From Paraburkholderia dilworthii (GTDB lineage: Bacteria; Pseudomonadota; Gammaproteobacteria; Burkholderiales; Burkholderiaceae), in assembly GCF_000472525.1 (NCBI RefSeq), contig NZ_AWZT01000039.1:1-64000 (forward strand): 64,000 nucleotides of DNA. The letters are read 5' to 3'. Position numbers and translations under genes: made by a program. Numbering within the stretch: position 1 is the stretch's first letter; the number at the start of each line of letters is the position of its first letter. Positions 16,841 through 25,260 of the stretch are shown piece after piece. The notes under the pieces were generated by a model. That model saw nothing but the letters and a program-made list of their open reading frames with translations. It was not told where the DNA came from and ran no database searches.

Positions 16841-17953
16841 TTACTTGACGTTCGCGCCGACCGTTTCGTCCCAGTGCTTCGTGATGGTTTCCTTGTACGC
16901 GTCCTGTTGCGAGAGCGTCGGAAACACCACGTTCTTATACGACGACGGCGGCGGCAGCTTGTCGAGCAGCGCCTGTGGCACCTTCTTCGCGGCCACCAGT
17001 TCGTTGTAGCGCATCGGATGGCAATAGCCGGTCAGCCAGCCGATCTGCCCTTCGTCGGAATAGAGATACTCCATCCACAGCTTGGCTGCGTTCGGATGCG
17101 GCGCGTAAGCGCTGATCGCCTGGACATAGACGCCAGCGACCACGCCCGTTTTTGGAATCACTACCTGAACCTTCGGGTTGCCTTTCAGCGTGTCGCGATC
17201 GGCGAGTGCGTTGTAATCCCAACGAACGACAATCGGCGTCGTGCCCTGCGCAAGCGATGCGGCCTTGCCGATCACCGGCACGAAGTTGCCGCTCCTGTTG
17301 AGGTCGGCGAAGAACTTAAGGCCGGCTTTGTCGGCCTTGCTCGCGTCGCCCTTGCTTTGCGACAGACCCGCTGCGTAGACCGCCTGGATCGCCTGATTCG
17401 CCGAGCGCGGGTCGCCCGCGAGTGACACTGCATTCTTGTACTCGGACTTGAGCAGGTCGCTCCAATCGGACGGTGCCTTGTCGATCATGTCGGCGTTCAC
17501 TTCGAACGCGAGCACGCCGTAGTAGTCGCCGTACCAGTAGCCGTCGGCGTCCTTCGACTCTTTCGGAATCGAGTTCCACGTCGAGACCTTGTACGGCTGC
17601 AGCAGCCCTTCGGCCTTCGCGCTCGGACCGAACGACAGGCCCACGTCGATCACGTCGGGCGCTTGCGGACCCTTGTTGCCCTTGTTCGCCTTGATCGCTT
17701 CGACTTCATCGCCGGAGCCTGCATCTGGATTTAGCTCGTTGATCTTGATGCCGTACTTCTTCTGGAAACCCGCGACGAGTTGCCCGTAGTTGCACCAGTC
17801 GTGCGGCAACGCGATCACGGTGAGCTGGCCTTCCTGCTTCGCGGCGGCGATCAATGTGTCGAGCGGCGCGGCGCAAGCGCTGCTCGCGCCTGCGGCGGCG
17901 ACGCCCGCAGCGGCCGACATCGAAAGTATGCGAGCTAACACGGTGCGGTTCAT
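16841..17953 (-). CDS. ABC transporter substrate-binding protein
   Basis: 370 residues with a Sec signal peptide (hydrophobic SMSAAAGVAAAGASSACA, cleavage probably after ACA) and a type-2 periplasmic binding fold. KQEGQLTVIALPHDWCNYG opens the mature domain, and YWYGDYYGVLAFEVNADMI and PIVVRWDYNALADRD lie near the expected ligand cleft. It resembles iron/polyamine/aminoethylphosphonate-type binding proteins, so the ligand cannot be fixed from sequence. The ATG at 17953 has GGGGAAAA in front; an ATG four codons earlier is less likely. A 163-base gap with 12-bp repeats separates it from the phosphodiesterase gene upstream. Confidence 0.88.
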   Translation of the reverse strand: MNRTVLARILSMSAAAGVAAAGASSACAAPLDTLIAAAKQEGQLTVIALPHDWCNYGQLVAGFQKKYGIKINELNPDAGSGDEVEAIKANKGNKGPQAPDVIDVGLSFGPSAKAEGLLQPYKVSTWNSIPKESKDADGYWYGDYYGVLAFEVNADMIDKAPSDWSDLLKSEYKNAVSLAGDPRSANQAIQAVYAAGLSQSKGDASKADKAGLKFFADLNRSGNFVPVIGKAASLAQGTTPIVVRWDYNALADRDTLKGNPKVQVVIPKTGVVAGVYVQAISAYAPHPNAAKLWMEYLYSDEGQIGWLTGYCHPMRYNELVAAKKVPQALLDKLPPPSSYKNVVFPTLSQQDAYKETITKHWDETVGANVK

Positions 17954-18025
17954 AGTTTTCCCCATCCTCTGCCGAAGTTGCTACGTTTGGAAAATTTCTA
18001 GTTCGACTCCAAGGGCGCGACAGAT

Positions 18026-18085
18026 CCGCCTTTGCATCCGCCTTTGCGTGCGCCTTTGCATCCGCCTTCGCGTGCCTGCTTGCGC
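18026..18085. repeat. About five imperfect tandem copies of a 12-bp repeat
   Basis: CCGCCTTTGCAT, CCGCCTTTGCGT, GCGCCTTTGCAT and CCGCCTTCGCGT follow one another from 18026, with a degenerate fifth copy (GCCTGCTTGCGC). The array lies between the phosphodiesterase gene and the binding-protein gene on the minus-strand unit. Confidence 0.8.
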
Positions 18086-18116
18086 GCCCGCGCCATGCCG
18101 CAGGCGGCGTCGCGGC

Positions 18117-18881
18117 TCAAAGCATGTCGTGCTGCAGCTTATCGATTCGATCTGTACAAATCATGTCGACGCCCCACTGCGCTAGCAGTCGCGCGCGCGC
18201 CGGATCGTTCACTGTATAGGCGAGCACGTGCAGTCCGGCCGCGCGAATTTCGGCGACGAGCGGCTCGGTCAGATATCGGTGGCTCGCATGCAAGGACACG
18301 CAGTCCAGTTCGCGCACGATGCGCAGCCAGTCCGCGGGCACTTCCTCGAACAGCATGCCACGCCGCAATGAAGGCGCCGCGTCGCGCGCAGCCGCGAGCG
18401 CGTCGAATGAAAACGATGACACCAGCGGCGGCGTTTGCCCTTCCCACAGCTTGAGCGCGCCGCTTGCGACAAGGCGGCCGGTGATCTCTTCGCGGCCAGG
18501 ACAGGGCTTGATTTCGATGTTCGCCGCAATGCCGGCGCGCGCACAACGCGCGGCCGCATCGGCAAGCGTCGGCAGGCGAGTGCCTGCGAATTGCGGCCCG
18601 TACCAGGCGCCGGCGTCCAGTTGAGCGAGTTGCGCCCAAAGATGGACAGCGGCCGCGCCGTAGCCGTTAGTGGTGCGCTCCAGCGTGTCGTCGTGCAGCA
18701 GGAAAAGTTCGTTATCGGCGGAAAGCTTGGCGTCGAACTCAACCATGCGGTAGCCGTGGCGCACGCAGGCGTCGAAGCCCGCTAGCGTGTTCTCCGGCGC
18801 AAGGGTGCCGCCGCAACGATGCGCGACAAGCGACGGATACGGCCAGTTCGCAGGTGATGCACGATCGATCCCGTTTGCCAC
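18117..18881 (-). CDS. ugpQ: Glycerophosphodiester phosphodiesterase (cytoplasmic)
   Basis: 254 residues of the GDPD family, which splits glycerophosphodiesters into glycerol-3-phosphate and an alcohol. Active-site motifs are VAHRCGGTLAPENTLAGF (catalytic HR and the ENT segment), VEFDAKLSADNELFLLHDDTLERTT (metal Glu/Asp and the second His) and NIEIKP. There is no signal peptide, so the substrate must be imported, and an ABC importer is encoded next on the same strand. The start is GTG at 18881, with AAGGTG upstream. The promoter region is shared with the divergent DeoR gene and contains a strong dyad. Confidence 0.92.
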   Translation of the reverse strand: MANGIDRASPANWPYPSLVAHRCGGTLAPENTLAGFDACVRHGYRMVEFDAKLSADNELFLLHDDTLERTTNGYGAAAVHLWAQLAQLDAGAWYGPQFAGTRLPTLADAAARCARAGIAANIEIKPCPGREEITGRLVASGALKLWEGQTPPLVSSFSFDALAAARDAAPSLRRGMLFEEVPADWLRIVRELDCVSLHASHRYLTEPLVAEIRAAGLHVLAYTVNDPARARLLAQWGVDMICTDRIDKLQHDML

Positions 18882-19112
18882 GTCCCGTCACCTTTCACCC
18901 TGAATAGAGCGGAGAGCGCATTGGATCTGCGCCAACGCATGCGGTCTTGTCAAAAAGCGCCAGGCAAATGCGCGAAAGCACAGATCAAACTTTCGCTTCG
19001 AACATTCGATATTGAATAGTACGGCGCTTCGATTTGCGAAGGCTAAAGTCAAATACACAAACTTGCAAGCTGCCAAAAAAATACAACACGATGGGACTAA
19101 AGTAGTACGCTT

Positions 19113-19148
19113 GACATCGTCTGGACACACATTCGTGTCCACGATGTC
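19113..19148. promoter_or_regulatory. Large inverted repeat, candidate DeoR operator
   Basis: The arms GACATCGT-CT-GGACAC (19113-19128) and GTGTCCACGATGTC (19135-19148) pair over 14 bases around a six-base centre, with two extra bases in the left arm. A TTGACA hexamer at 19111-19116 overlaps the left arm. It lies between the divergent phosphodiesterase and DeoR genes, 49 bases before the DeoR start. Confidence 0.65.
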
Positions 19149-19196
19149 GTCGTTAAGACACGTTGTGCGAGCGCCTTCGCATCCAAGGGAAAATGC

Positions 19197-19967
19197 ATGT
19201 GGCAGGAAGACCGTCATCAGAGAATACGCGCGTTGCTGTCCACGCTGCATCGGGTGTCGACCGAACGGATCATGGCCGACCTGGGCGTGTCGCGCGAAAC
19301 GGTGCGGCGCGATCTGCTCGATCTGGAAGCGCTCGGTGAATTGCGGCGCGTGCACGGCGGCGCGATCAGGCCCGCCGACGAAGCGCCGATTGCCGAGCGC
19401 GCGCACATGCGCGTCAAATCCAAGACGGCGATTGCAAAGGCGGCGACCGGGTTGATCGCGAGCGGCCAGACGCTGTTCATCGACGCGGGCACCACGACCG
19501 CAGCACTCGCCGAAGAGCTCGCGAAACTCGCCAACCTGACCATCGTCACGAATTCGATTGACGTTGCGTTGAAACTGCGCGGCGCGGCCGAACAGGCGGA
19601 TGCGGGTAACGAAGTGATTCTGCTCGGCGGCACGATCAGCGACCGCGCGATGGCGACCACCGGCGCCACCACCGTGCTCGACATCCAACGCTATCGAGCG
19701 GACCTCGCGCTGCTGTCGCCGGTCGGCGTCGACCACCGGCACGGCGCGACGAATTACGACCACGCCGAAACCGAAGTGGCGCGCGCGATGGTCGCGAATG
19801 CGGACCGTGTCGTGATCCTCGCTGACTACAGCAAGATTGGCCAGCGCAGCCGGATTTCGTATTGCCCGGTCGAGCGGATCGACGTGCTCGTCACCAACAA
19901 GAAGGCCGCCGACGCCGCCGATTTCACCGCGCTGAAAAAGAAGCTGGAAGAAGTGGTACTGGCTTGA
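19197..19967 (+). CDS. DeoR/GlpR family transcriptional repressor
   Basis: 256 residues. The N-terminal winged helix-turn-helix reads RHQRIRALLSTLHRVSTERI then ADLGVSRETVRRDLLDLEALGEL and ends in RVHGGA, the hallmark of the DeoR family. The C-terminal DeoRC sensor domain has DAGTTTAALAEEL (sugar-phosphate-binding loop), TNSIDVALKL, VILLGGTI and ADYSKIGQRS. Members bind phosphorylated intermediates; GlpR binds glycerol-3-phosphate, the product of the divergently encoded phosphodiesterase. AAGGGA precedes the ATG. It is likely to repress itself and the phosphodiesterase-ABC operon via the dyad at 19113-19148 (inference). Confidence 0.9.
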   Translation: MWQEDRHQRIRALLSTLHRVSTERIMADLGVSRETVRRDLLDLEALGELRRVHGGAIRPADEAPIAERAHMRVKSKTAIAKAATGLIASGQTLFIDAGTTTAALAEELAKLANLTIVTNSIDVALKLRGAAEQADAGNEVILLGGTISDRAMATTGATTVLDIQRYRADLALLSPVGVDHRHGATNYDHAETEVARAMVANADRVVILADYSKIGQRSRISYCPVERIDVLVTNKKAADAADFTALKKKLEEVVLA

Positions 19968-19998
19968 AGCGCCGCGTTGCGCTGAGCAATGCGGCCGC

Positions 19999-21666
19999 TC
20001 ATTCCTTCACATGCATCGTATCGAGCGCGCGCTTGCGCAAACGCGTGTCATGCAACGCGCCCGCGGCGTCGAGTACCGGATAAGCCGTCGAGCAGAACAG
20101 CGAATTGAGCCGCTTCATGTCGCTGATCAGATCCAGGTGCAATGCGCTCGTTTCGATGCTGCGCAAAGTCTGCCCGGCGAGCCGGTCCAGATGCCGGTAC
20201 GAATAGGCGCGCTCCAGATCGCGGAAACGCTCCTTTTCGGCGAGGAGAAGTTCGGCGCAGCGCAGATCGTTGTTCAGGAATACCGACAGGCCAAGCTGCA
20301 AATTGCTGACGAGCCGCGTCTGCAGATCGTCCAGTTCGCCGAGTCCTTCTTCTGAAAACGACAGGCGGTGAGCGATTTTCTTTTCCTCGATATCCCCGAC
20401 GATCCGCTCGATGATGTCGCCCGCGTGCTCGAGGTTGATCGTCAGCGAAATGATGTCGGTCCAGCGGCGGCTGTCCGCTTCGTCCAGCTGCTCGCGCGAA
20501 ATCAGCGTGAGGTAGTTCTTGACCGCGGCGTACAGTCCGTCGACGTCGTCGTCCATGCGGATCGTTTCGCGCGCCTTGTCCAAATGATTGTGATGAATCA
20601 GCTCGGCGACGTTGTCGAGCATCGCGCGCACGATATCGCCGATGCGCAGTACTTCGCGCGCGGCATTCGCGAGCGCGAGCGTCGGCGTGGACAGCGCAGC
20701 CGCGTCGAGATGCAGCGGCCGCAATTCGCCATTCGGCATCGGCCGGTCGGGCAACACGCGCATGCAGATGCGCGCGACCGGATCGATCAGCGACAGACAC
20801 GCGCAGCACCGCAGCGCGTTGTAAATCAGGTGGAAGCCCACCGTGGCTTCGCGCGGATTGGCGATCAGCACCGGCAGTCCGCGCGCGAGCAGCGACGCAA
20901 ACGGCAGGATCAGCAACGCGCCAGCCAGCTTGAACGCGAAGCTGCCCAACGCGAGGCGCCGCGCCGCCGAGTTTTGCGCCACCGTACCGAGCAACGCGAG
21001 CAGGCCGCTGCCGAGATTCGCGCCGATCACGAGGCACAGCGCCACCTTCAACGAAATGACGCCCGACGAAGCCAGCGTGGCCGTGAGCAACACGGCCGCG
21101 AGGCTCGAGTACGACAGCACCGCGAAGGCCGCGCCGACCAGCGCGTCGAGCATCGTGTCGCCTGTCAATGCGCCGAACATCACGCGCACGCCCGCGCCTT
21201 GCATCATCGGCTGCGCGGCCTCCACGATCAGATGCAGCGCAAGCAGGATCAGACCAAGACCAATCAGCGTCCGGCCGATCTGGCCCACGCGCGTTTGCTT
21301 GCGCGACAGGAAGAGCGGCACGCCGAACAGGACAAGAATCGGCGACAACCAGGATAGATCGAGTGTGAGAACCCGTGCCATCAGCGCCGTACCGACGTCG
21401 GCGCCGAGCATGATGGCAAGCCCGCTGGTAAGCGGCAGGAGCCCTTGCGCCGCGAACGATGTAACGATCACCGCGGTGGCGTTGCTGCTTTGCACGAGGC
21501 TGGTTACGCCGACTCCCGACAGAAACGCGCGCCAGCGGCTGCGTGTGCTGCGCCCGAGCACGCTGCGCAAGTCTGCGCCGAGTACGCGCAGGATGCCGGT
21601 GCGAACGATATGCGAGCCCCAGACAAGCAGTGCCACGCCGGCGAGAAGGTTAAGGAGAATCAACAT
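19999..21666 (-). CDS. Na+/phosphate symporter family protein with PhoU-like domain
   Basis: 555 residues. The N-terminal half (1-310) is a PNaS-type symporter with the repeated core seen in NptA/YjbB proteins. The first repeat carries the expected SLVQSSNATAVI motif. In the second repeat the equivalent position reads AVLSYSSLAAVLL, so the usual Gln-Ser-Ser is degraded. The C-terminal 230 residues form a PhoU-like helical domain (LTINLEHAGDIIERIVGDIEEKK). Such fusions move inorganic phosphate, often outwards in YjbB. It is convergent with the DeoR gene and divergent from an HAD phosphatase gene. Confidence 0.9.
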   Translation of the reverse strand: MLILLNLLAGVALLVWGSHIVRTGILRVLGADLRSVLGRSTRSRWRAFLSGVGVTSLVQSSNATAVIVTSFAAQGLLPLTSGLAIMLGADVGTALMARVLTLDLSWLSPILVLFGVPLFLSRKQTRVGQIGRTLIGLGLILLALHLIVEAAQPMMQGAGVRVMFGALTGDTMLDALVGAAFAVLSYSSLAAVLLTATLASSGVISLKVALCLVIGANLGSGLLALLGTVAQNSAARRLALGSFAFKLAGALLILPFASLLARGLPVLIANPREATVGFHLIYNALRCCACLSLIDPVARICMRVLPDRPMPNGELRPLHLDAAALSTPTLALANAAREVLRIGDIVRAMLDNVAELIHHNHLDKARETIRMDDDVDGLYAAVKNYLTLISREQLDEADSRRWTDIISLTINLEHAGDIIERIVGDIEEKKIAHRLSFSEEGLGELDDLQTRLVSNLQLGLSVFLNNDLRCAELLLAEKERFRDLERAYSYRHLDRLAGQTLRSIETSALHLDLISDMKRLNSLFCSTAYPVLDAAGALHDTRLRKRALDTMHVKE

Positions 21667-21874
21667 AAGGCACTGCTCTTATTCTCTGCTGCCATGACCC
21701 GAACCGTATGCCGCGCGTACGACACCCGGGGCGTATATGACAGTAGTGTTGCATATTTTTGCCTTATTGTAATTTTGTGCTTTTAAATATACGCTCGCGC
21801 AACGATCAGAATCGCCGCGTGGCCGTCTGTGCCGCTCATGTGGCGCTTCGACCACCTGATGACGAGGACAACGG

Positions 21875-22558
21875 ATGAGCCGCAATCTCGCGCTGTTCGA
21901 CTTGGACCACACGTTGCTGCCGCTCGACAGCGACCAGGCATGGGCTCACTTTATCGCCGGACTCGGAATAGAAGGCGCGGCGCGCCATGCGCAGGACATC
22001 GACGAGTATTACCGGCAATACGTGGCCGGTACGCTCGACATGATGGCCTATCTCGACTACACGCTCGCGCCGCTCGCGCGCCATTCGCGCGAACAGCTCG
22101 ACGCATGGCATGCGCAATTCATGCAGGAAGTCATCACGCCGGCCATCCTGCCGGCTGCGCGCGAACTCGTGCAGCGTCATATCGAGGCGGGGGACCTGTG
22201 CTGCATCGTCACCGCGACGAATGTGTTCGTGACCGCACCGATCGGCAAGGCGCTCGGCTTTGAGCATCTTCTTGGAATCGAACTCGGCACGGAAGGCGGT
22301 GATCCGCTCGCGCGTTTTACGGGCACGTCGGTGGGCATTCCGACGTTCCGCGAAGGCAAGATCGCGCGCACGGAGAGTTGGCTCGCGTCGCTTGGTCACC
22401 GGTTGCAGGACTTTGGGCAAAGCTGGTTTTATAGCGATTCGATCAACGACGTTCCCCTGCTCGAACGCGTCACGCATCCGGTCGCGACGAACCCCGACGC
22501 CCGACTGCGTGCGATCGCGAACGAGCGAGGCTGGCCGGTCATCGAACTGTTTGCGTGA
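21875..22558 (+). CDS. HAD-IB family phosphatase (SerB-like)
   Basis: 227 residues. Motif I is FDLDHTLLPLDSD with the nucleophilic Asp, motif II lies in CIVTATNVFVTAPI, and motif III is YSDSINDVPLLERV. A helical cap sits between motifs I and II (about residues 30-95). This arrangement is typical of HAD-IB hydrolases such as phosphoserine phosphatase and CicA-like proteins; substrate unknown. GAGGA lies before the ATG. It is divergent from the Na/Pi symporter gene, so a role in phosphate metabolism is plausible but unproven. Confidence 0.88.
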   Translation: MSRNLALFDLDHTLLPLDSDQAWAHFIAGLGIEGAARHAQDIDEYYRQYVAGTLDMMAYLDYTLAPLARHSREQLDAWHAQFMQEVITPAILPAARELVQRHIEAGDLCCIVTATNVFVTAPIGKALGFEHLLGIELGTEGGDPLARFTGTSVGIPTFREGKIARTESWLASLGHRLQDFGQSWFYSDSINDVPLLERVTHPVATNPDARLRAIANERGWPVIELFA

Positions 22559-22955
22559 CACACGCGGTGGTGTGCGACCACAGGCACGCTCGTAGCCGAG
22601 GTTATCGCGGCCGCGATGCGAAACACGAAGGGATGTTGATGTGGCCGCAAGTGGCCGTGACAGCGAGGGTAGCGGCCTCGTTTGCCAAGTCCAGTTATTC
22701 GCTCACCTAACTAAGTCCAGCTTGATCAGATATATTTTTTCTAAAGCTTACCGGAGATCCAGATCCAAAATCTCATCGCCTACGCCATCGAAAATCAGGC
22801 TATGCGTGAGCGCTTCGTCGAACTCACCATTCCTTTTTCGATCGTCGGCGAAACGCTTGCATCTATCTGTATGCTGCTCGCGCGGTATCACCGCTAGCAG
22901 GCGCAAGCGCCTCGCCAGGGCGCTACCGTAGCGCTCTGGCGCTTGCTTGACGTGC
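22559..22955. other. Intergenic region with a short orphan frame and nested dyads
   Basis: No full gene. A frame free of stops from 22745 to 22897 reads like coding sequence (LIAYAIENQAMRERFVELT, then FSIVGETLASICMLLARYHR) but has only one internal ATG (22802) and no clear ribosome site, so it may be a relic of a larger gene. GC content is lower between 22690 and 22870. A strong composite dyad follows at 22899-22946. Confidence 0.45.
22899..22946. repeat. Nested inverted repeats downstream of lipA
   Basis: AGGCGCAAGCGCCT (22899-22912) is a small palindrome. Immediately right, GCGCTAC-C-GTAGCGC extends outwards through CAG/CTG pairs and finally to GCAAGCGCC/GGCGCTTGC arms, allowing a five-base bulge. 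Together they can fold into one long stem. It lies just beyond the lipA terminator. Confidence 0.6.
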
Positions 22956-22985
22956 AAAAAAACCCGCAGCATGTGCGGGTTTTTC
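22956..22985. terminator. Bidirectional intrinsic terminator downstream of lipA
   Basis: CCCGCA and TGCGGG pair around GCATG, flanked by seven A on the left and five T on the right. Transcription of lipA on the minus strand would meet it about 30 bases after its stop codon. Confidence 0.85.
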
Positions 22986-23014
22986 TCAAACTGGCAGACC
23001 AGAGTACCGGACAC

Positions 23015-24022
23015 TCAGACCACGCCTGCTCCATGCGCCTGCAAGTCGGCGTGGTAGCTCGAACGCACCATTGCGCCCACTGCTGCGTGCGTGAAGCCCA
23101 TCTTGTATGCCTCTTCCTCATACATCTTGAACGTGTCCGGGTGCACGTAAGACCGCACCGGCAGGTGATGTTCCGAAGGTTGGAGATACTGGCCGATGGT
23201 AAGCATGTCCACATCGTGCTCGCGCAGATCGCGCATGACCTGCAAGATCTCTTCTTCCGTTTCGCCGAGGCCGACCATCAGACCCGACTTGGTCGCGACA
23301 TCCGGATGCAGCGCCTTGAAGTCCTTGAGCAACTTGAGCGAATGGGCGTAGTCCGAACCCGGACGCGCTTCCTTATAGAGACGCGGCACCGTTTCGAGGT
23401 TGTGGTTCATCACGTCAGGCGGCGCGGCGTTCAGAATGCCAAGCGCTCGGTCCAGACGGCCACGGAAATCCGGCGTCAGAATTTCGATGCGCGTGTCAGG
23501 CGACAATTCGCGTGTCTGACGGATACATTCCACGAAATGCGCTGCCCCGCCGTCGCGCAAATCATCGCGGTCCACGCTCGTGATCACCACGTATTTGAGC
23601 TTCAACGCGGCAATGGTGTGTGCGAGATTGGCCGGCTCTTCCGCGTCGAGCGGATCAGGGCGGCCGTGGCCCACGTCGCAGAACGGGCAGCGCCGCGTGC
23701 ACTTGTCGCCCATGATCATGAACGTCGCGGTGCCCTTGCCGAAACATTCGCCGATGTTCGGACAGCTCGCTTCCTCACACACCGTATGCAAATTGTGTTC
23801 GCGCAGAATCTGCTTGATTTCGTAGAAGCGGGAGTTGCCGGTCGCCGCCTTGACGCGGATCCAGTCCGGCTTCTTCAGCTTTTCAATCGGAACGATCTTG
23901 ATGGGAATGCGGGCGGTTTTAGCTTGCGCCTTCTGTTTCGCGGTGGCGTCATAGGCAGCGGCGGATGCCGGCACGCCTTCAGGCGCGGAAGGAGTTGCGA
24001 GGTTCGCGGTAACGTCAGTCAT
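23015..24022 (-). CDS. lipA: Lipoyl synthase
   Basis: 335 residues. LipA is a radical-SAM enzyme that inserts two sulfur atoms into protein-bound octanoyl chains to make lipoyl groups. Both iron-sulfur clusters are visible: the auxiliary cluster CEEASCPNIGEC and the radical-SAM CTRRCPFC. The C-terminal RSSYHA serine that ligates the auxiliary cluster is also present. The ATG at 24022 (MTDVTANLATPS) is chosen; the frame extends 55 codons further but that part overlaps lipB and is not family-like. The gene lies 13 bases after lipB on the same strand, giving the usual lipB-lipA pair. Confidence 0.96.
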   Translation of the reverse strand: MTDVTANLATPSAPEGVPASAAAYDATAKQKAQAKTARIPIKIVPIEKLKKPDWIRVKAATGNSRFYEIKQILREHNLHTVCEEASCPNIGECFGKGTATFMIMGDKCTRRCPFCDVGHGRPDPLDAEEPANLAHTIAALKLKYVVITSVDRDDLRDGGAAHFVECIRQTRELSPDTRIEILTPDFRGRLDRALGILNAAPPDVMNHNLETVPRLYKEARPGSDYAHSLKLLKDFKALHPDVATKSGLMVGLGETEEEILQVMRDLREHDVDMLTIGQYLQPSEHHLPVRSYVHPDTFKMYEEEAYKMGFTHAAVGAMVRSSYHADLQAHGAGVV

Positions 24023-24035
24023 TCGTTCGGTCCAG

Positions 24036-24761
24036 TCAGGCGGTGAGCGCACCGGCCTGCGGTTGGGCGACGGCCGCGGGATTGCCGTCGAGGTTTGCGG
24101 TGAGGCGTGCTGCAAGGGTGCGGGCCACGTCGTCCCAGCCGGCCATAACGCCGAGCGTTGCCATGTCGACTGTTTCGAGCCCCGCATAGCCGCAAGGGTT
24201 AATGGCCAGAAACGGCCTTAAATCCATCTTCACATTGAGGCTGACGCCGTGATAGCTACAGCCGTTACGGATCTTCAGGCCCAGTGCGGCAATCTTCGCA
24301 CCGGCATGCAATCCGGCTTGCGGGCCCGGCGCGACGTAAATACCGGGCGCGCCGGCCTTGCGTTCTCCGGCGAGATTATACGCCGCAAGGGTGTCGATCA
24401 CGGCCTGCTCGATCCGAGTGACCATTTCCCGCACCATCAGCTTGCGGCGCCTCAGATCGAGCAGCAGATATGCAACCACCTGCCCGGGACCGTGATACGT
24501 GATCTGCCCACCCCGGTCGACTTTCACCAGAGGAATAGCGCTGTCCGCGGCCAGCAGATGTGCCGGATCGCCGGCCTGGCCAAGCGTGAATACAGGTGGG
24601 TGTTCGACCAGCCAGATTTCGTCGGGAGTATCGGCGGTGCGCGCGTCGGTGAATGCGCGCATCGCCACGAAACTGGCTTCGTAGAGTTCGCTGCCGCGCC
24701 AGCGCAGCATGAGCGGCGCCGCAGCAGGCAATCGAGATAGGGCAACCGGAGGAACGGACAT
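24036..24761 (-). CDS. lipB: Octanoyl-[acyl-carrier protein]:protein N-octanoyltransferase
   Basis: 241 residues. LipB transfers octanoate from acyl carrier protein to the lipoyl domains that LipA then modifies. The family signature VDRGGQITYHGPGQVVAYLL is present, with the catalytic Lys in GAKIAALGLKIRNG and the catalytic Cys in INPCGYAG. Upstream on this strand is a DUF2917 gene rather than ybeD, which is the more usual direct neighbour. There is no strong ribosome site before the ATG at 24761, so a slightly later start is possible. Confidence 0.95.
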   Translation of the reverse strand: MSVPPVALSRLPAAAPLMLRWRGSELYEASFVAMRAFTDARTADTPDEIWLVEHPPVFTLGQAGDPAHLLAADSAIPLVKVDRGGQITYHGPGQVVAYLLLDLRRRKLMVREMVTRIEQAVIDTLAAYNLAGERKAGAPGIYVAPGPQAGLHAGAKIAALGLKIRNGCSYHGVSLNVKMDLRPFLAINPCGYAGLETVDMATLGVMAGWDDVARTLAARLTANLDGNPAAVAQPQAGALTA

Positions 24762-24835
24762 GATCCCGGCAGTTTACCGAAATCTGGCAATCCCCGTCGG
24801 ACGCCGCCGCGTGCGGCGCACCGTGGCGCCCGCCA

Positions 24836-25162
24836 TCAAACGGTGCGCCAGCCGCCGCGCACCCACGCCGCCAAACGTTCGCCGACTCGCGCGACCCAGT
24901 TCAGCGCGCGTTCGTCGCAACGCGTCGGCACGGAAAACGCGACAGTCGCGCGGGGCGTGCCCTCGGCGCTGATCCACAGCCGTTCGCCGCGCCGCAATCT
25001 CAGCGTGTGGCCGGGTTGCAGCCAGTAGTCTTCGGTATCGTCGCTGCGCGTGACCCAGACCGCGCCGCCACGCACCACCAGCTTCGTGCTGCGGGCGACC
25101 TTCAGGGGAAGCGTTTCGCCGCTGTGAATTTCATACGCGATGCTAGAGGAAACTTCTCGCAT
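24836..25162 (-). CDS. DUF2917 family protein
   Basis: 108 residues. The central VVRGGAVWVTRSDDTEDYWLQPGHTLRLRRGERLWISAEG segment is characteristic of the small DUF2917 proteins of Burkholderiales, a cupin-like beta structure with a WVT motif. No signal peptide; function unknown. It is divergent from a LysR-type regulator gene and shares a 98-base promoter region with it, the classical layout for a LysR target. Confidence 0.8.
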   Translation of the reverse strand: MREVSSSIAYEIHSGETLPLKVARSTKLVVRGGAVWVTRSDDTEDYWLQPGHTLRLRRGERLWISAEGTPRATVAFSVPTRCDERALNWVARVGERLAAWVRGGWRTV

Positions 25163-25260
25163 AATGCCCTCGCCAAAAGTCGTTTCATGGCTACAATCGT
25201 AGACGTAGCAAGGGGTTACGCAAAACGATCAATTTTCACCTCTATGTGAGAAATACTACG

